The notes under the pieces: model-generated
Told to the model about the DNA's origin: nothing
Databases searched by the model: none
What the model saw: the letters and a program-made list of their open reading frames with translations, nothing else
Made by a program: the position numbers and the translations under genes
Origin: JBPOFM01 sp051252455
Lineage (GTDB): Bacteria; Bacteroidota; Bacteroidia; Flavobacteriales; Flavobacteriaceae
Direction: 5' to 3'
DNA length: 64,000 nucleotides
Assembly: GCA_051252455.1 (NCBI GenBank)
Contig: JBPOFM010000003.1
Span: forward strand, 1-64,000
Part shown: piece by piece, positions 8,787 to 17,749 of the stretch
How positions within the stretch are numbered: position 1 is the first letter of the stretch
Layout: every line of letters begins with the position of its first letter

Positions 8787-9476
8787 ATGTCCGAATCAGT
8801 GTTAGAATTAAAGAATGTCTCCATATTTCAAGGAGAAAACTTGGTGTTGAGCAATGTCAACTTTGAAATGAAAAAAGGTGACTTCGTGTACTTGATTGGT
8901 AAAACAGGTAGCGGAAAAAGTAGTTTTATGAAAACGCTTTATGGCGACCTTGAATTGACTGAAGGTGAAGGTCATATTGTCGATTTTGATTTAAGAACCT
9001 TAAAGGAAAAAGACATTCCGTTTTTAAGACGAAAATTAGGCATTGTCTTTCAGGATTTCAAACTCCTACCTGACCGAACCATCAATAGCAATCTTGAATT
9101 TGTCTTAAAAGCAACAGGTTGGACGGACAAAACAAAAATTTCAGATCAAATTGAAAAAGTGCTGGACAAGGTGGCGATGAAAACCAAAGGTTTCAAATTT
9201 CCGCATGAGTTGTCTGGAGGCGAACAACAGCGTATTGCCATAGCAAGAGCCTTATTAAACGACCCAGAATTGATACTTGCCGATGAGCCTACGGGAAATC
9301 TAGATCCTCAAACGAGTATCGAAGTCATGGAAGTATTGCAGGAAATCAATAAGAACGGCAATACCATTTTAATGGCAACCCACGATTATGCCTTGTTATT
9401 ACGCTACCCAAGTAAAACCTTGAAGTGTGATGAGAATAAGGTGTTTGAAGTGGTGCAACGCAAAGCGACGAGTTAG
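8787..9476 (+). CDS. ftsE: Cell-division ABC transporter ATPase FtsE
   Basis: A 229-aa ABC ATPase: Walker A GKTGSGKS (about residues 38-45), Q-loop VFQDF, signature LSGGEQQ, Walker B LILADEP, and the switch His in ATHDY. The LPDRTI stretch after the Q-loop and the short length are typical of FtsE, which with FtsX controls septal peptidoglycan hydrolases at the inner membrane. No ftsX lies beside it, which is usual in Bacteroidota. A related LolD-type ATPase cannot be fully excluded. The heme A synthase gene follows after about 30 bases and may be co-transcribed. Confidence 0.85.
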   Translation: MSESVLELKNVSIFQGENLVLSNVNFEMKKGDFVYLIGKTGSGKSSFMKTLYGDLELTEGEGHIVDFDLRTLKEKDIPFLRRKLGIVFQDFKLLPDRTINSNLEFVLKATGWTDKTKISDQIEKVLDKVAMKTKGFKFPHELSGGEQQRIAIARALLNDPELILADEPTGNLDPQTSIEVMEVLQEINKNGNTILMATHDYALLLRYPSKTLKCDENKVFEVVQRKATS

Positions 9477-9510
9477 ATGCAGTTAAAAAAGTGAAGTCGT
9501 GGCAATACAA

Positions 9511-10527
9511 ATGAAAAAAGACAACAAATACGTCATTTATTGGTTACTTACAGGATGTGTACTCATCTTCATTATGGTTGTGATTGGTGGCATTACTAGA
9601 TTGACCCATTCCGGATTGTCCATTTCCACCTACAAACTGATTAGCGGCACCTTACCTCCAATGAATGAGTTGCAATGGCAAGAAGCCTTTGACCACTACA
9701 AGCAATTTCCAGAATACCAATTAAAGAACAATCATTTTAATTTAGAGGAATTCAAGGATATCTATTTTTGGGAATGGTTGCATCGTTTCATCGGACGGAT
9801 GATTGGCTTGGTGTTTTTCATTCCTTTTGTTTATTTTCTGATAAAAAAACAACTCACAACTGCTACCATTAAAAAATCCATCATCTTGATGGTATTAGGT
9901 GGTTTTCAAGGGTTTTTGGGTTGGTATATGGTTAAAAGTGGCTTGGTAGACAGACCAGACGTGAGCCATTTCCGATTGGCAGCACATTTAACCACAGCCT
10001 TTGTCACCTTTGCTTATACCTTTTGGGTCGCCATGGATTTGATGTTTCCACGTACTAAAGATGTTCATATTAATTTCCGGAACCTAATTCGTTGGGGCAT
10101 GGCCGTTTTACTTTTACAGATTATTTATGGGGCGTTTGTAGCGGGTTTGGATGCTGGTTTTATACACAATCATTGGCCAATGATGAGCGAAGGCAAACTT
10201 ATGCACGAGACGGTGTACATCGAATTGGAGCCTATATATCTCAATTTCATTGAAGGTAAGAGTGGCGTTCAATTTGTACATCGATGTTTGGCGTATGTGG
10301 TGGTGGTTTTTATTCTCATGATTTGGTACAAAGCGCAGCGATTGACGCTCACAGATTATCAACGCAAAGGCGTCAATGCCTTACTCATCTTGGTAGGTGT
10401 CCAGTTTTTGTTGGGGGTCTTGACGATTCTGTTGGCAGTTCCTGTGTGGTTGGGCGTCTTGCATCAAGTTGGTGCTTTCTTTTTACTGACTGCGATGACA
10501 TTTACCTTGCATCGATTCTCCAAATAA
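9511..10527 (+). CDS. ctaA: Heme A synthase (COX15/CtaA family)
   Basis: A polytopic membrane protein of about 338 aa with eight predicted helices in two homologous four-helix halves. The first half begins with the conserved GGxTRLTxSGLS block and has EWLHRFIGR, whose Glu and His belong to the heme site; FRLAAHL, FVHRCLAY and LHQVGAF supply further conserved His residues. The enzyme oxidises the C8 methyl of heme O to make heme A for cytochrome oxidase. The ATG at 9511 is chosen; a GTG at 9499 would add four residues. Confidence 0.92.
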   Translation: MKKDNKYVIYWLLTGCVLIFIMVVIGGITRLTHSGLSISTYKLISGTLPPMNELQWQEAFDHYKQFPEYQLKNNHFNLEEFKDIYFWEWLHRFIGRMIGLVFFIPFVYFLIKKQLTTATIKKSIILMVLGGFQGFLGWYMVKSGLVDRPDVSHFRLAAHLTTAFVTFAYTFWVAMDLMFPRTKDVHINFRNLIRWGMAVLLLQIIYGAFVAGLDAGFIHNHWPMMSEGKLMHETVYIELEPIYLNFIEGKSGVQFVHRCLAYVVVVFILMIWYKAQRLTLTDYQRKGVNALLILVGVQFLLGVLTILLAVPVWLGVLHQVGAFFLLTAMTFTLHRFSK

Positions 10528-10646
10528 ATTTATAAATCTACTATATTTGCATTTTACAATCTAATTGTTCTATACACGCATTTCGATTAATATCTGATTA
10601 ATGAATTCACATCATAGTCGTGAATTTCGTGTCTTAAACTAATTAT

Positions 10647-11162
10647 ATGATATACAGATTTAGAGTCATCCTAGACAACGACACAGAAGATAACGTATTC
10701 CGCGATTTAGAAATTCGTGAAGACGATACACTTGAAGATTTACACAATATCATCACACAATCCTTTGGGTTTGATGGCTCGGAAATGGCTTCTTTTTATA
10801 GAAGTGATGACGATTGGAATCAGGGAGAAGAATTTTCTCTGTTTGATTTAAGTGAAGGGCTTGATAAAGTGAATCTCATGCAAGAAACCAAAATAAATGA
10901 AGTGGTGCATGAAGCAGAAACCAAGCTCATCTACATTTACGACTTCTTAAGTATGTGGATGTTTTTTGTAGAGTTGGCAGAAATCGTTGACGTGACCGAC
11001 AGCGTTGATTATCCTAATTTATTATTCGTTCACGGTCAAGTGCCAGACGAGGCACCAGACAAATCATTTATGACGGATGATTTTGATGAATTCAATGAAT
11101 TTGAAGATGATTTGGATGTGGATGATTACAGCGATTTGGATTTTGATGAGAATTGGAATTGA
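10647..11162 (+). CDS. Plasmid pRiA4b ORF-3 family protein
   Basis: A 171-aa acidic protein. The N-terminus (YRFRVILDND, then REDDTLEDLHNIITQSFGFD) and the SFYRSDDDW segment match the IS1096/pRiA4b ORF-3 domain (PF07929). The last 30 residues are almost entirely Asp, Glu and Phe. The family is found both on mobile elements and as a stable chromosomal gene in Bacteroidota; its molecular role is not established. There is no transposase nearby, so here it looks like a resident gene. It is followed by the heptamer array at 11181. Confidence 0.85.
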   Translation: MIYRFRVILDNDTEDNVFRDLEIREDDTLEDLHNIITQSFGFDGSEMASFYRSDDDWNQGEEFSLFDLSEGLDKVNLMQETKINEVVHEAETKLIYIYDFLSMWMFFVELAEIVDVTDSVDYPNLLFVHGQVPDEAPDKSFMTDDFDEFNEFEDDLDVDDYSDLDFDENWN

Positions 11163-11180
11163 AAAAGAGTGTTCAATTTT

Positions 11181-11240
11181 CAGTGTTCAGTGCTCAGTGC
11201 TCAGTGTTCAGTGTTCAGTGTTCAGTGTTCAGTGTTCAGT
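11181..11240. repeat. Heptamer tandem repeat, 8.6 copies of CAGTGTT
   Basis: Eight consecutive seven-base units and a four-base partial: six are CAGTGTT and two CAGTGCT. It starts 18 bases after the stop codon of the pRiA4b ORF-3 gene. It is the longest and most regular of the period-7 arrays in the window. Confidence 0.95.
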
Positions 11241-11388
11241 AAAATATGACTATTAGAAAATAATCATTGAGTTTGTTGAAAAATTTTGGTCATCGGTCTT
11301 CCGTCAAAAAACATTCGTGTATTCATGGCTAAAAATTCGTTCTATTGTATCTTCGTATTTCTAATCTCTAGCTTCAAATTTTAACATC

Positions 11389-11964
11389 ATGAAAATCTAC
11401 ACAAAAACAGGAGATAAAGGAACAACCGCATTATTTGGAGGCACACGCGTCCCAAAACATCATATCAGAATAGATAGTTATGGAACTGTTGATGAACTCA
11501 ATTCCCATCTGGGCTTGATCCGTGACCAAAAAATAGACACTCATTACAAAGAAGTTTTGATGATTATCCAAGATAAATTGTTCACTGTGGGAGCGATTCT
11601 TGCCACAGACCCTGAAAAAGCAATCTTAAAAAGTGGCAAGGAACGATTGAACATTCCGAAAATTTCAGAAGACGACATTAAACGTTTAGAAGATGAAATG
11701 GACTCGATGAATGAGTCCCTTCCGGAAATGACCCACTTTGTTTTGCCTGGTGGACATCAAACCGTGTCATTCTGTCATATTGCACGTTGCGTCTGCCGTA
11801 GAGCTGAACGTTTAGCCTCTGCCTTGAACGATTTAGAGCCTTTTTTGCCAGAAGCACTCACCTACCTCAACCGCCTTTCTGACTACCTGTTTGTGTTGGC
11901 ACGGAAGTTGTCCTATGACTTGCAAGCCGAAGAAATCAAATGGATTCCTCAAAAAGAATCATAA
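11389..11964 (+). CDS. Cob(I)alamin adenosyltransferase, PduO type
   Basis: A 191-aa enzyme with the N-terminal TKTGDKGTT phosphate-binding block, an SYGTVDELNS segment and the C-terminal RCVCRRAER motif, all hallmarks of the PduO/MMAB family. It transfers adenosyl from ATP to cob(I)alamin or the corrinoid precursor to make the coenzyme B12 form. No other B12 gene is close, so a salvage role is likely. A TATCTTCG element at 11348-11355 is a plausible -7 box. The helical five-helix-bundle length is normal. Confidence 0.93.
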   Translation: MKIYTKTGDKGTTALFGGTRVPKHHIRIDSYGTVDELNSHLGLIRDQKIDTHYKEVLMIIQDKLFTVGAILATDPEKAILKSGKERLNIPKISEDDIKRLEDEMDSMNESLPEMTHFVLPGGHQTVSFCHIARCVCRRAERLASALNDLEPFLPEALTYLNRLSDYLFVLARKLSYDLQAEEIKWIPQKES

Positions 11965-12101
11965 AAATTTTAGGCTATTACACTTTTTTTGTTTATCTAT
12001 TAGGTATCAAGAATGTAGGGTAAGAATGTACGCTCTTTCTATTAATGAAAAATTAACTTTGAAATAATTCATTTTTTTCTTGTCTTTTTGAACAAAAAAA
12101 T

Positions 12102-12109
12102 TATTTTTG
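12102..12109 (+). promoter_or_regulatory. -7 promoter element of DUF2795 gene
   Basis: TATTTTTG matches the Bacteroidota -7 consensus TAnnTTTG exactly. It predicts a transcript start near 12116, 17 bases before the ATG at 12133, and so argues against translation from the TTG at 12088. Confidence 0.5.
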
Positions 12110-12132
12110 CACAAAATTTAAACACACAACAA

Positions 12133-12354
12133 ATGTATTGGACATTAGAACTCGCATCTTATTTAAGTGATGCACCTTGGCCAGCCACCAAAGACGAATT
12201 AATCGATTACGCAATCCGCACAGGATCGCCGTTAGAAGTAGTTGAAAATTTACAGGCGATTGAAGACGAAGGAGATTCGTATGATTCGATTGAAGAAATC
12301 TGGTCAGACTATCCAACAGATGAAGATTACCTCTGGAATGAGGATGAATATTAG
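12133..12354 (+). CDS. DUF2795-domain protein
   Basis: A small acidic protein (73 aa) beginning MYWTLELASYLSDAPW, the recognisable start of the DUF2795 family in Bacteroidota, and ending in a run of Asp, Glu and Tyr. DUF2795 proteins are short helical proteins of unknown function that are very highly conserved among flavobacteria. A longer frame from a TTG at 12088 exists but would span the promoter element at 12102-12109, so the ATG start is chosen. A terminator follows 40 bases on, before secA. Confidence 0.9.
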   Translation: MYWTLELASYLSDAPWPATKDELIDYAIRTGSPLEVVENLQAIEDEGDSYDSIEEIWSDYPTDEDYLWNEDEY

Positions 12355-12393
12355 TCGATGCAGTTCACTGTATTGATTTCATAAAGAATAGTT

Positions 12394-12418
12394 AAAAAGT
12401 CTCATTACGAGGCTTTTT
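12394..12418 (+). terminator. Rho-independent terminator after DUF2795 gene
   Basis: Arms AAAAAGTCTC and GAGGCTTTTT (one G:U pair) with a five-base loop, followed by a T-run. Confidence 0.8.
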
Positions 12419-12454
12419 TTGTGCGCTATTTTTTAATTAACATAACACAAACCG

Positions 12455-12462
12455 TATCTTTG
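12455..12462 (+). promoter_or_regulatory. -7 promoter element of secA
   Basis: TATCTTTG fits TAnnTTTG and lies after the preceding terminator, giving a leader of about 85 bases before the secA ATG. Confidence 0.5.
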
Positions 12463-12555
12463 TTAGCCTTGAAAAGCTTCAACTTAATACAAATTACATA
12501 ACATATTGCTTTCAACTTATGAGTTGACGAGCATAAATTTAAACAGAACACCCTT

Positions 12556-15500
12556 ATGAGTTTTTTAGATTCAGTATTAAAGGTCTTTGTTGGCGACAAA
12601 TCCAAACAGGATGTCAAAGCCATCAACCCAATTGTCGATAAAATCAAAACATACGAAAAAGCAATAGAAGCATTGTCTCACGACGAGCTGCGCGCCAAGA
12701 CAGCTTATTTCAAATCAAAGATTGCGGAAGCCCGACAACCTTTTAACGACTCCATCGAAAAACTTCAAAAGGAAGCGGAAGACACAGAAGACATCGACTT
12801 AAGAGAAGATATTTATCAGCAAATCGATAAAATCAAAGATGATATTTACAGTACAACTGAAGACGTTCTTAATGACATTCTTCCAGAAGCTTTTGCGGTG
12901 GTTAAAGAAACTGCAAAACGTTTTGTACACAACACAAGTATCAAAGTCACTGCAAATGCGTTCGATAGAGAGATTTCGGGAACGAAAGATTATGTCACCT
13001 TTGAAGATGATAAAGCCGTTTGGGCAAACTCGTGGGATGCTGCTGGAAAAGCCATCACTTGGGATATGATTCACTACGACGTTCAATTAATTGGTGGTGT
13101 TGCACTGCATCAAGGTAAAATTGCCGAAATGCAAACTGGTGAAGGTAAAACGCTTGTTGCCTCTCTTCCAATGTACCTCAACGCACTAGCTGGAAACGGT
13201 GTGCATCTGGTGACTGTCAATGATTATTTGGCAAAACGTGATAGCGCGTGGATGGCACCATTATTTGAATTCCACGGATTGAGCGTTGATTGTATCGATT
13301 ATCACCAACCAAATTCTGCAGCACGTAAAAAAGCCTATTTAGCCGATATCACTTATGGAACCAATAATGAATTTGGTTTCGATTATTTGCGTGATAACAT
13401 GGCGCATTCACCAGAAGATTTAGTACAACGTCCACACCACTACGCGATTGTGGATGAGGTGGATTCTGTATTGGTCGATGATGCACGTACACCTCTGATT
13501 ATTTCTGGACCAGTGCCTCAAGGTGACAGACATGAGTTTACGGAATTAAAACCTAAAGTGGATGCAATTGCGGAAGTACAACGAAAATATTTGGTTGGGG
13601 TTTTGGCGGAAGCTAAAAAATTGATCGCTGATGGTGACACTAAAGAAGGTGGCTTTAAATTATTGAGAGTCTATCGTGGTATTCCAAAAAACAAAGCTTT
13701 AATCAAGTATTTGAGTGAGGAAGGTATCAAGATGTTGCTTCAAAAAACCGAAAACCACTATATGTCGGACAACAACCGCGAAATGCCAAAGGTTGATGAA
13801 GAGTTGTACTATGTCATAGATGAGAAAAATAATCAGGTAGAATTGTCTGATAAAGGCGTTGAATTCCTTTCAGGTCAAGACGATCCTAACTTTTTCGTGA
13901 TGCCAGAAATTGGTACTGAAATTGCAAAAATAGAATCTCAAAATCTTTCTAAAGAGGAAGAAGCAGAAGCTAAAGAGGATTTATTCCGTGATTACGGCAT
14001 CAAGTCTGAACGAATCCATACGTTAAACCAATTATTAAAAGCCTACGCTTTATTCGAAAAAGACGTGCAATATGTGGTCATCGACAACAAAGTAATGATT
14101 GTCGATGAGCAAACAGGTCGTATTATGGATGGTCGACGTTATAGCGATGGCTTGCATCAAGCGATTGAAGCAAAAGAAAATGTAAAGATTGAAGCCGTAA
14201 CGCAAACCTTTGCAACGGTGACCCTTCAAAATTACTTTAGAATGTATCGCAAACTGTCTGGAATGACTGGTACTGCGGTAACAGAAGCTGGAGAGTTTTG
14301 GGAAATATACAAATTGGATGTGGTTGAAATTCCAACCAACAGACCAATCGCTCGTGATGACAGACAGGATTTGGTGTACAAAACCAAACGCGAAAAATAC
14401 AACGCTGTTATTGACGAAGTCACAAAATTATCTGAAGCTGGACGTCCTATATTGATTGGTACAACATCGGTTGAAATTTCTGAATTACTTGGAAAAATGT
14501 TAACCTTACGCAAAGTACCACACAATGTCTTGAATGCGAAATTGCATAAAAAAGAAGCAGACATTGTCGCGGAAGCAGGACAGCCAGGACAGGTAACGAT
14601 TGCAACCAACATGGCTGGGCGTGGTACCGACATTAAGTTAGTCGATGCGGTGAAAAAAGTGGGTGGACTTGCGATTGTAGGAACAGAAAGACACGATTCG
14701 CGACGTGTCGATAGACAGTTAAGAGGTCGTGCGGGTCGTCAAGGAGATGTAGGAAGTTCTCAATTCTATGTGTCGTTGGAAGACAATTTAATGCGTCTTT
14801 TTGGTAGTGAAAGAATCGCTAAAATGATGGATAGAATGGGGTTGCAGGAAGGCGAAGTCATTCAACATTCCATGATTTCGAAATCCATCGAACGTGCACA
14901 GAAAAAGGTAGAGGAAAATAACTTTGGGGTTCGTAAGCGTTTGTTGGAATATGATGATGTTATGAACGCACAACGTGAAGTGGTGTACAAACGTCGTCGT
15001 CACGCTTTACATGGTGAAAGATTACGTGTGGATTTGGCAAACATGATTTATGACACGTCTGAAGGCATTGCACAAACCAATAAAGCAGCGAATGATTATA
15101 AGAATTTCGAATTTGAATTGATTCGTTATTTCGCGATGGGTTCTCCAATCACCGAACAAGAGTTCAACAAACTATCGGAACAAGAATTGGCTGGTAAAGT
15201 TTACAAAGCTGCCTTCGAACATTATCGTGAAAAGATGCAACGTAACGCAGACACGGCTTTTCCTATCATCAAAAATGTATATGAAACGCAACGTGATAAA
15301 TTCAAGCGAATTGTTGTGCCATTTACAGATGGTGTGAAAAATCTTCAAGTCGTTACAGATTTAGAAAAAGCATACAACACACAAGGAAAGCAATTAATCA
15401 ATGATTTCGAGAAGAACATCACTTTAGCAATCGTTGATGATTCCTGGAAAACGCATTTGCGCAAAATGGACGAATTAAAACAATCGGTACAGTTAGCTGT

Positions 15501-15909
15501 TCATGAGCAAAAAGATCCATTGTTAATTTACAAGTTTGAAGCATTCGAATTATTTAAAGTTATGATTGACCAAGTCAACAAGGATGTAATTTCTTTCTTG
15601 TTTAAAGGTGAATTACCGACCGAAACTACAGATGCCATTCAAGAAGCAAAACAGGTGCGTTCTAAAGAAAAGTTGGAAACTTCCAAAGAGGAAATCCCTA
15701 ACATGGATGAAAGGTCTGCACAAAGTAGAGCTGCAGGGAATACACAACGACAAGAAATCACGGAAACGATTGTACGCGACAAACCAAAAATTGGTCGTAA
15801 TGACAAAGTGACCATCAAACATGTGATGAGTGGTGAGAATAGAACCGTAAAATATAAACAGGCAGAGCCCTTGATTGCAAAAGGTGATTGGGTACTCACT
15901 GAAGAATAA
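12556..15909 (+). CDS. secA: Protein translocase ATPase SecA
   Basis: A 1117-aa preprotein translocase motor. Walker A is MQTGEGKT (residues 192-199), the DEAD-box is VDEVDSVLVDDARTPL, the helicase C half carries GTTSVE, NMAGRGTDI and RQLRGRAGRQGD. It is about 200 residues longer than the E. coli protein because of charged insertions near residues 60-100 and 330-390, usual in Bacteroidota. The C-terminal Cys-rich SecB/lipid-binding tail is absent; the protein ends in a conserved IGRNDKVTIKHV block. It is a monocistronic gene with its own promoter and terminator. Confidence 0.98.
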   Translation: MSFLDSVLKVFVGDKSKQDVKAINPIVDKIKTYEKAIEALSHDELRAKTAYFKSKIAEARQPFNDSIEKLQKEAEDTEDIDLREDIYQQIDKIKDDIYSTTEDVLNDILPEAFAVVKETAKRFVHNTSIKVTANAFDREISGTKDYVTFEDDKAVWANSWDAAGKAITWDMIHYDVQLIGGVALHQGKIAEMQTGEGKTLVASLPMYLNALAGNGVHLVTVNDYLAKRDSAWMAPLFEFHGLSVDCIDYHQPNSAARKKAYLADITYGTNNEFGFDYLRDNMAHSPEDLVQRPHHYAIVDEVDSVLVDDARTPLIISGPVPQGDRHEFTELKPKVDAIAEVQRKYLVGVLAEAKKLIADGDTKEGGFKLLRVYRGIPKNKALIKYLSEEGIKMLLQKTENHYMSDNNREMPKVDEELYYVIDEKNNQVELSDKGVEFLSGQDDPNFFVMPEIGTEIAKIESQNLSKEEEAEAKEDLFRDYGIKSERIHTLNQLLKAYALFEKDVQYVVIDNKVMIVDEQTGRIMDGRRYSDGLHQAIEAKENVKIEAVTQTFATVTLQNYFRMYRKLSGMTGTAVTEAGEFWEIYKLDVVEIPTNRPIARDDRQDLVYKTKREKYNAVIDEVTKLSEAGRPILIGTTSVEISELLGKMLTLRKVPHNVLNAKLHKKEADIVAEAGQPGQVTIATNMAGRGTDIKLVDAVKKVGGLAIVGTERHDSRRVDRQLRGRAGRQGDVGSSQFYVSLEDNLMRLFGSERIAKMMDRMGLQEGEVIQHSMISKSIERAQKKVEENNFGVRKRLLEYDDVMNAQREVVYKRRRHALHGERLRVDLANMIYDTSEGIAQTNKAANDYKNFEFELIRYFAMGSPITEQEFNKLSEQELAGKVYKAAFEHYREKMQRNADTAFPIIKNVYETQRDKFKRIVVPFTDGVKNLQVVTDLEKAYNTQGKQLINDFEKNITLAIVDDSWKTHLRKMDELKQSVQLAVHEQKDPLLIYKFEAFELFKVMIDQVNKDVISFLFKGELPTETTDAIQEAKQVRSKEKLETSKEEIPNMDERSAQSRAAGNTQRQEITETIVRDKPKIGRNDKVTIKHVMSGENRTVKYKQAEPLIAKGDWVLTEE

Positions 15910-15960
15910 ATTAATAACCTACGAGATTTCAAAACCTTGAAGGACCGAAACTTAATATAA

Positions 15961-15993
15961 AAATCCTGACATTATATGATGTCAGGATTTTTT
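15961..15993 (+). terminator. Rho-independent terminator of secA
   Basis: Perfect 12-bp stem, arms AAATCCTGACAT (15961-15972) and ATGTCAGGATTT (15979-15990), six-base loop, then T-run. Confidence 0.9.
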
Positions 15994-16349
15994 GTTCGTT
16001 TTATTCAGATTCACTAGAGGAGATTCAGGAGTAGCTGTAAATTTCTTATCATCATTTCAATGATAGCATAATTCTTTCGCTTACGTTTTTTCCCACGAGA
16101 ACAAAATTACCAATAAGATTCACTTTAAATATTTAGCAAAATTCACTAGAATTTTTATGGTATTCCGTAAAAAAAGACAACATTTTTACGTTATGGGTCA
16201 ATAAAAAATTTAGTTTTAAATTCTTAAGTGTTTATTACCACTAACTTTGTGCTTCTATTAAGTTGATGTCTAGAAAAGATACAATTTAATCAAATTAATT
16301 CAAATTAAATTCGTTGTAGTAGATCTAACTGCACACTGAATCTGACTAT
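15994..16349. other. Intergenic region before the GAF kinase
   Basis: About 350 AT-rich bases with no gene. A TAACTTTG box at 16242-16249 is the probable -7 element of the kinase gene, leaving a leader of about 95 bases. I see nothing else in it. Confidence 0.5.
16242..16249 (+). promoter_or_regulatory. -7 promoter element of GAF histidine kinase
   Basis: TAACTTTG is an exact match to TAnnTTTG. No clear -33 TTG is seen at the usual spacing. Confidence 0.45.
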
Positions 16350-17576
16350 ATGAAGTCTCCTAAAATTCCCTCAAACGAAACTGATAGGCTTAAAGCCTTA
16401 AATTCTTATCATATTTTAGACACCCTTCCAGAGAAAGAATATGATGATATCACATTTTTAGCCTCGATGATTTGTGGCACTCCGATTTCTTTGATCAGCC
16501 TAATTGATAAAGATCGCCAATGGTTTAAATCCAATCATGGATTAGGGTCTTCGGAAACGCCTAGAGAATTTGCGTTTTGCGCACATGCCATAAATGAAAA
16601 GGATACCACTTTTGTGGTGAACGACGCACGATTGGACGAACGCTTTCACGATAATCCCTTGGTAACTTCAGATCCAAATTTGGTTTTTTATGCTGGTGTA
16701 CCCTTGGTTAATCCTGAAGGGCAAGCGCTCGGCACCTTATGTGTTTTAGATTTGAAGCCTAATAAACTGAATTCCGATCAAGAAAAAGGATTAGAGATTT
16801 TGTCAAGTCAATTGGTTAAACTTTTGGAGTTAAGGAAAAACACGATTCTTCTTCATCAAAATAATCGAACATTAGCAAAGAAGAATAAAACATTGGATAG
16901 ATTTGTAAGTGTCGCCGCGCACGACATTAAAGCTCCAATTAATAATATTCTATCTTTATCCAGCATGCTACTTGGGGATCAGATTAGTTCATTGAATCCT
17001 GAATCAGTTGAATTGATCGATTATATTCAAACCTCGGCACAGCATTCCACACATCTAATTGATGGGATACTAAACTATACGAAAGGGGCAAATGGTGTTT
17101 CTGACCTGAAAGAGCAGGTGAACTTGAAAAATCTATTATCTGAAATCCAAGAATTGTGGGCAAGATCTGAAAATATTAAAATTACACTTAATGTTCCTCA
17201 TAATCTATATATATACAGTAATAGAACGGCTCTGATCCAAATTTTTAGCAACCTCATTTCCAACAGCATTAAGTATAATCATCAAGACACCATAAAAATC
17301 GATATCACTATTATTGAAAGTTCAAAATATGTACGCGTACGCGTCGAAGATAATGGTTCTGGTATTAAACCTGAAGATACGAAACGCATATTTAAGCTTT
17401 TTACAACCACAACTAACAAGGATAAAGATGGTTTTCATGGTACTGGTATTGGACTGGCTACTGTAAAGAATCTCATTAAGGGATTAGGTGGTAAAATTTC
17501 AGTTTCATCTCAACAAAACGTTGGCTCTCTTTTTAAATTTAACATTTTAAAAGAACAGAAAGAGGAATATGCGTGA
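16350..17576 (+). CDS. GAF-domain sensor histidine kinase
   Basis: A 408-aa soluble kinase. A GAF domain (about residues 25-160) is followed by a short helix and the dimerisation/phosphoacceptor box with H191 in AAHDIKAP. The ATPase has the N-box LISNSIKYNH, the G1 box VEDNGSGI and the G2 box GTGIGLATV. There is no membrane segment, so it senses a cytoplasmic signal. No response regulator is adjacent; it is an orphan kinase. The GAF sequence (opening with the LNSYHILDTLPEKEYDD type of block) is the form common in bacterial sensor kinases and phosphodiesterases. Confidence 0.93.
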   Translation: MKSPKIPSNETDRLKALNSYHILDTLPEKEYDDITFLASMICGTPISLISLIDKDRQWFKSNHGLGSSETPREFAFCAHAINEKDTTFVVNDARLDERFHDNPLVTSDPNLVFYAGVPLVNPEGQALGTLCVLDLKPNKLNSDQEKGLEILSSQLVKLLELRKNTILLHQNNRTLAKKNKTLDRFVSVAAHDIKAPINNILSLSSMLLGDQISSLNPESVELIDYIQTSAQHSTHLIDGILNYTKGANGVSDLKEQVNLKNLLSEIQELWARSENIKITLNVPHNLYIYSNRTALIQIFSNLISNSIKYNHQDTIKIDITIIESSKYVRVRVEDNGSGIKPEDTKRIFKLFTTTTNKDKDGFHGTGIGLATVKNLIKGLGGKISVSSQQNVGSLFKFNILKEQKEEYA

Positions 17577-17702
17577 AGATAATTCTACCCGTCACTCTAA
17601 TCGATGTGTATGATTTTTATAACATTACCCTTTACGAAGTCTCAATAAATATGATTGAAAAAATCTCAATATATTATACTCTTTAACTAGAATTTGAGTT
17701 GT

Positions 17703-17710
17703 TACCTTTG
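17703..17710 (+). promoter_or_regulatory. -7 promoter element of AsmA-like gene
   Basis: TACCTTTG matches TAnnTTTG and lies 40 bases before the TTG start at 17750. Confidence 0.45.
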
Positions 17711-17749
17711 AATCCAATAATTCTTCTTAATTTCCGATAAAATTTAGAG

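Noticed and set aside
10647..11162. pRiA4b ORF-3 family protein as evidence of a mobile element
   Set aside because: No transposase or terminal repeats lie around it; the family is also found as an ordinary chromosomal gene.
12088..12132. Longer N-terminus for the DUF2795 protein from a TTG
   Set aside because: A consensus -7 element lies inside the extension, and the family begins at the later ATG.
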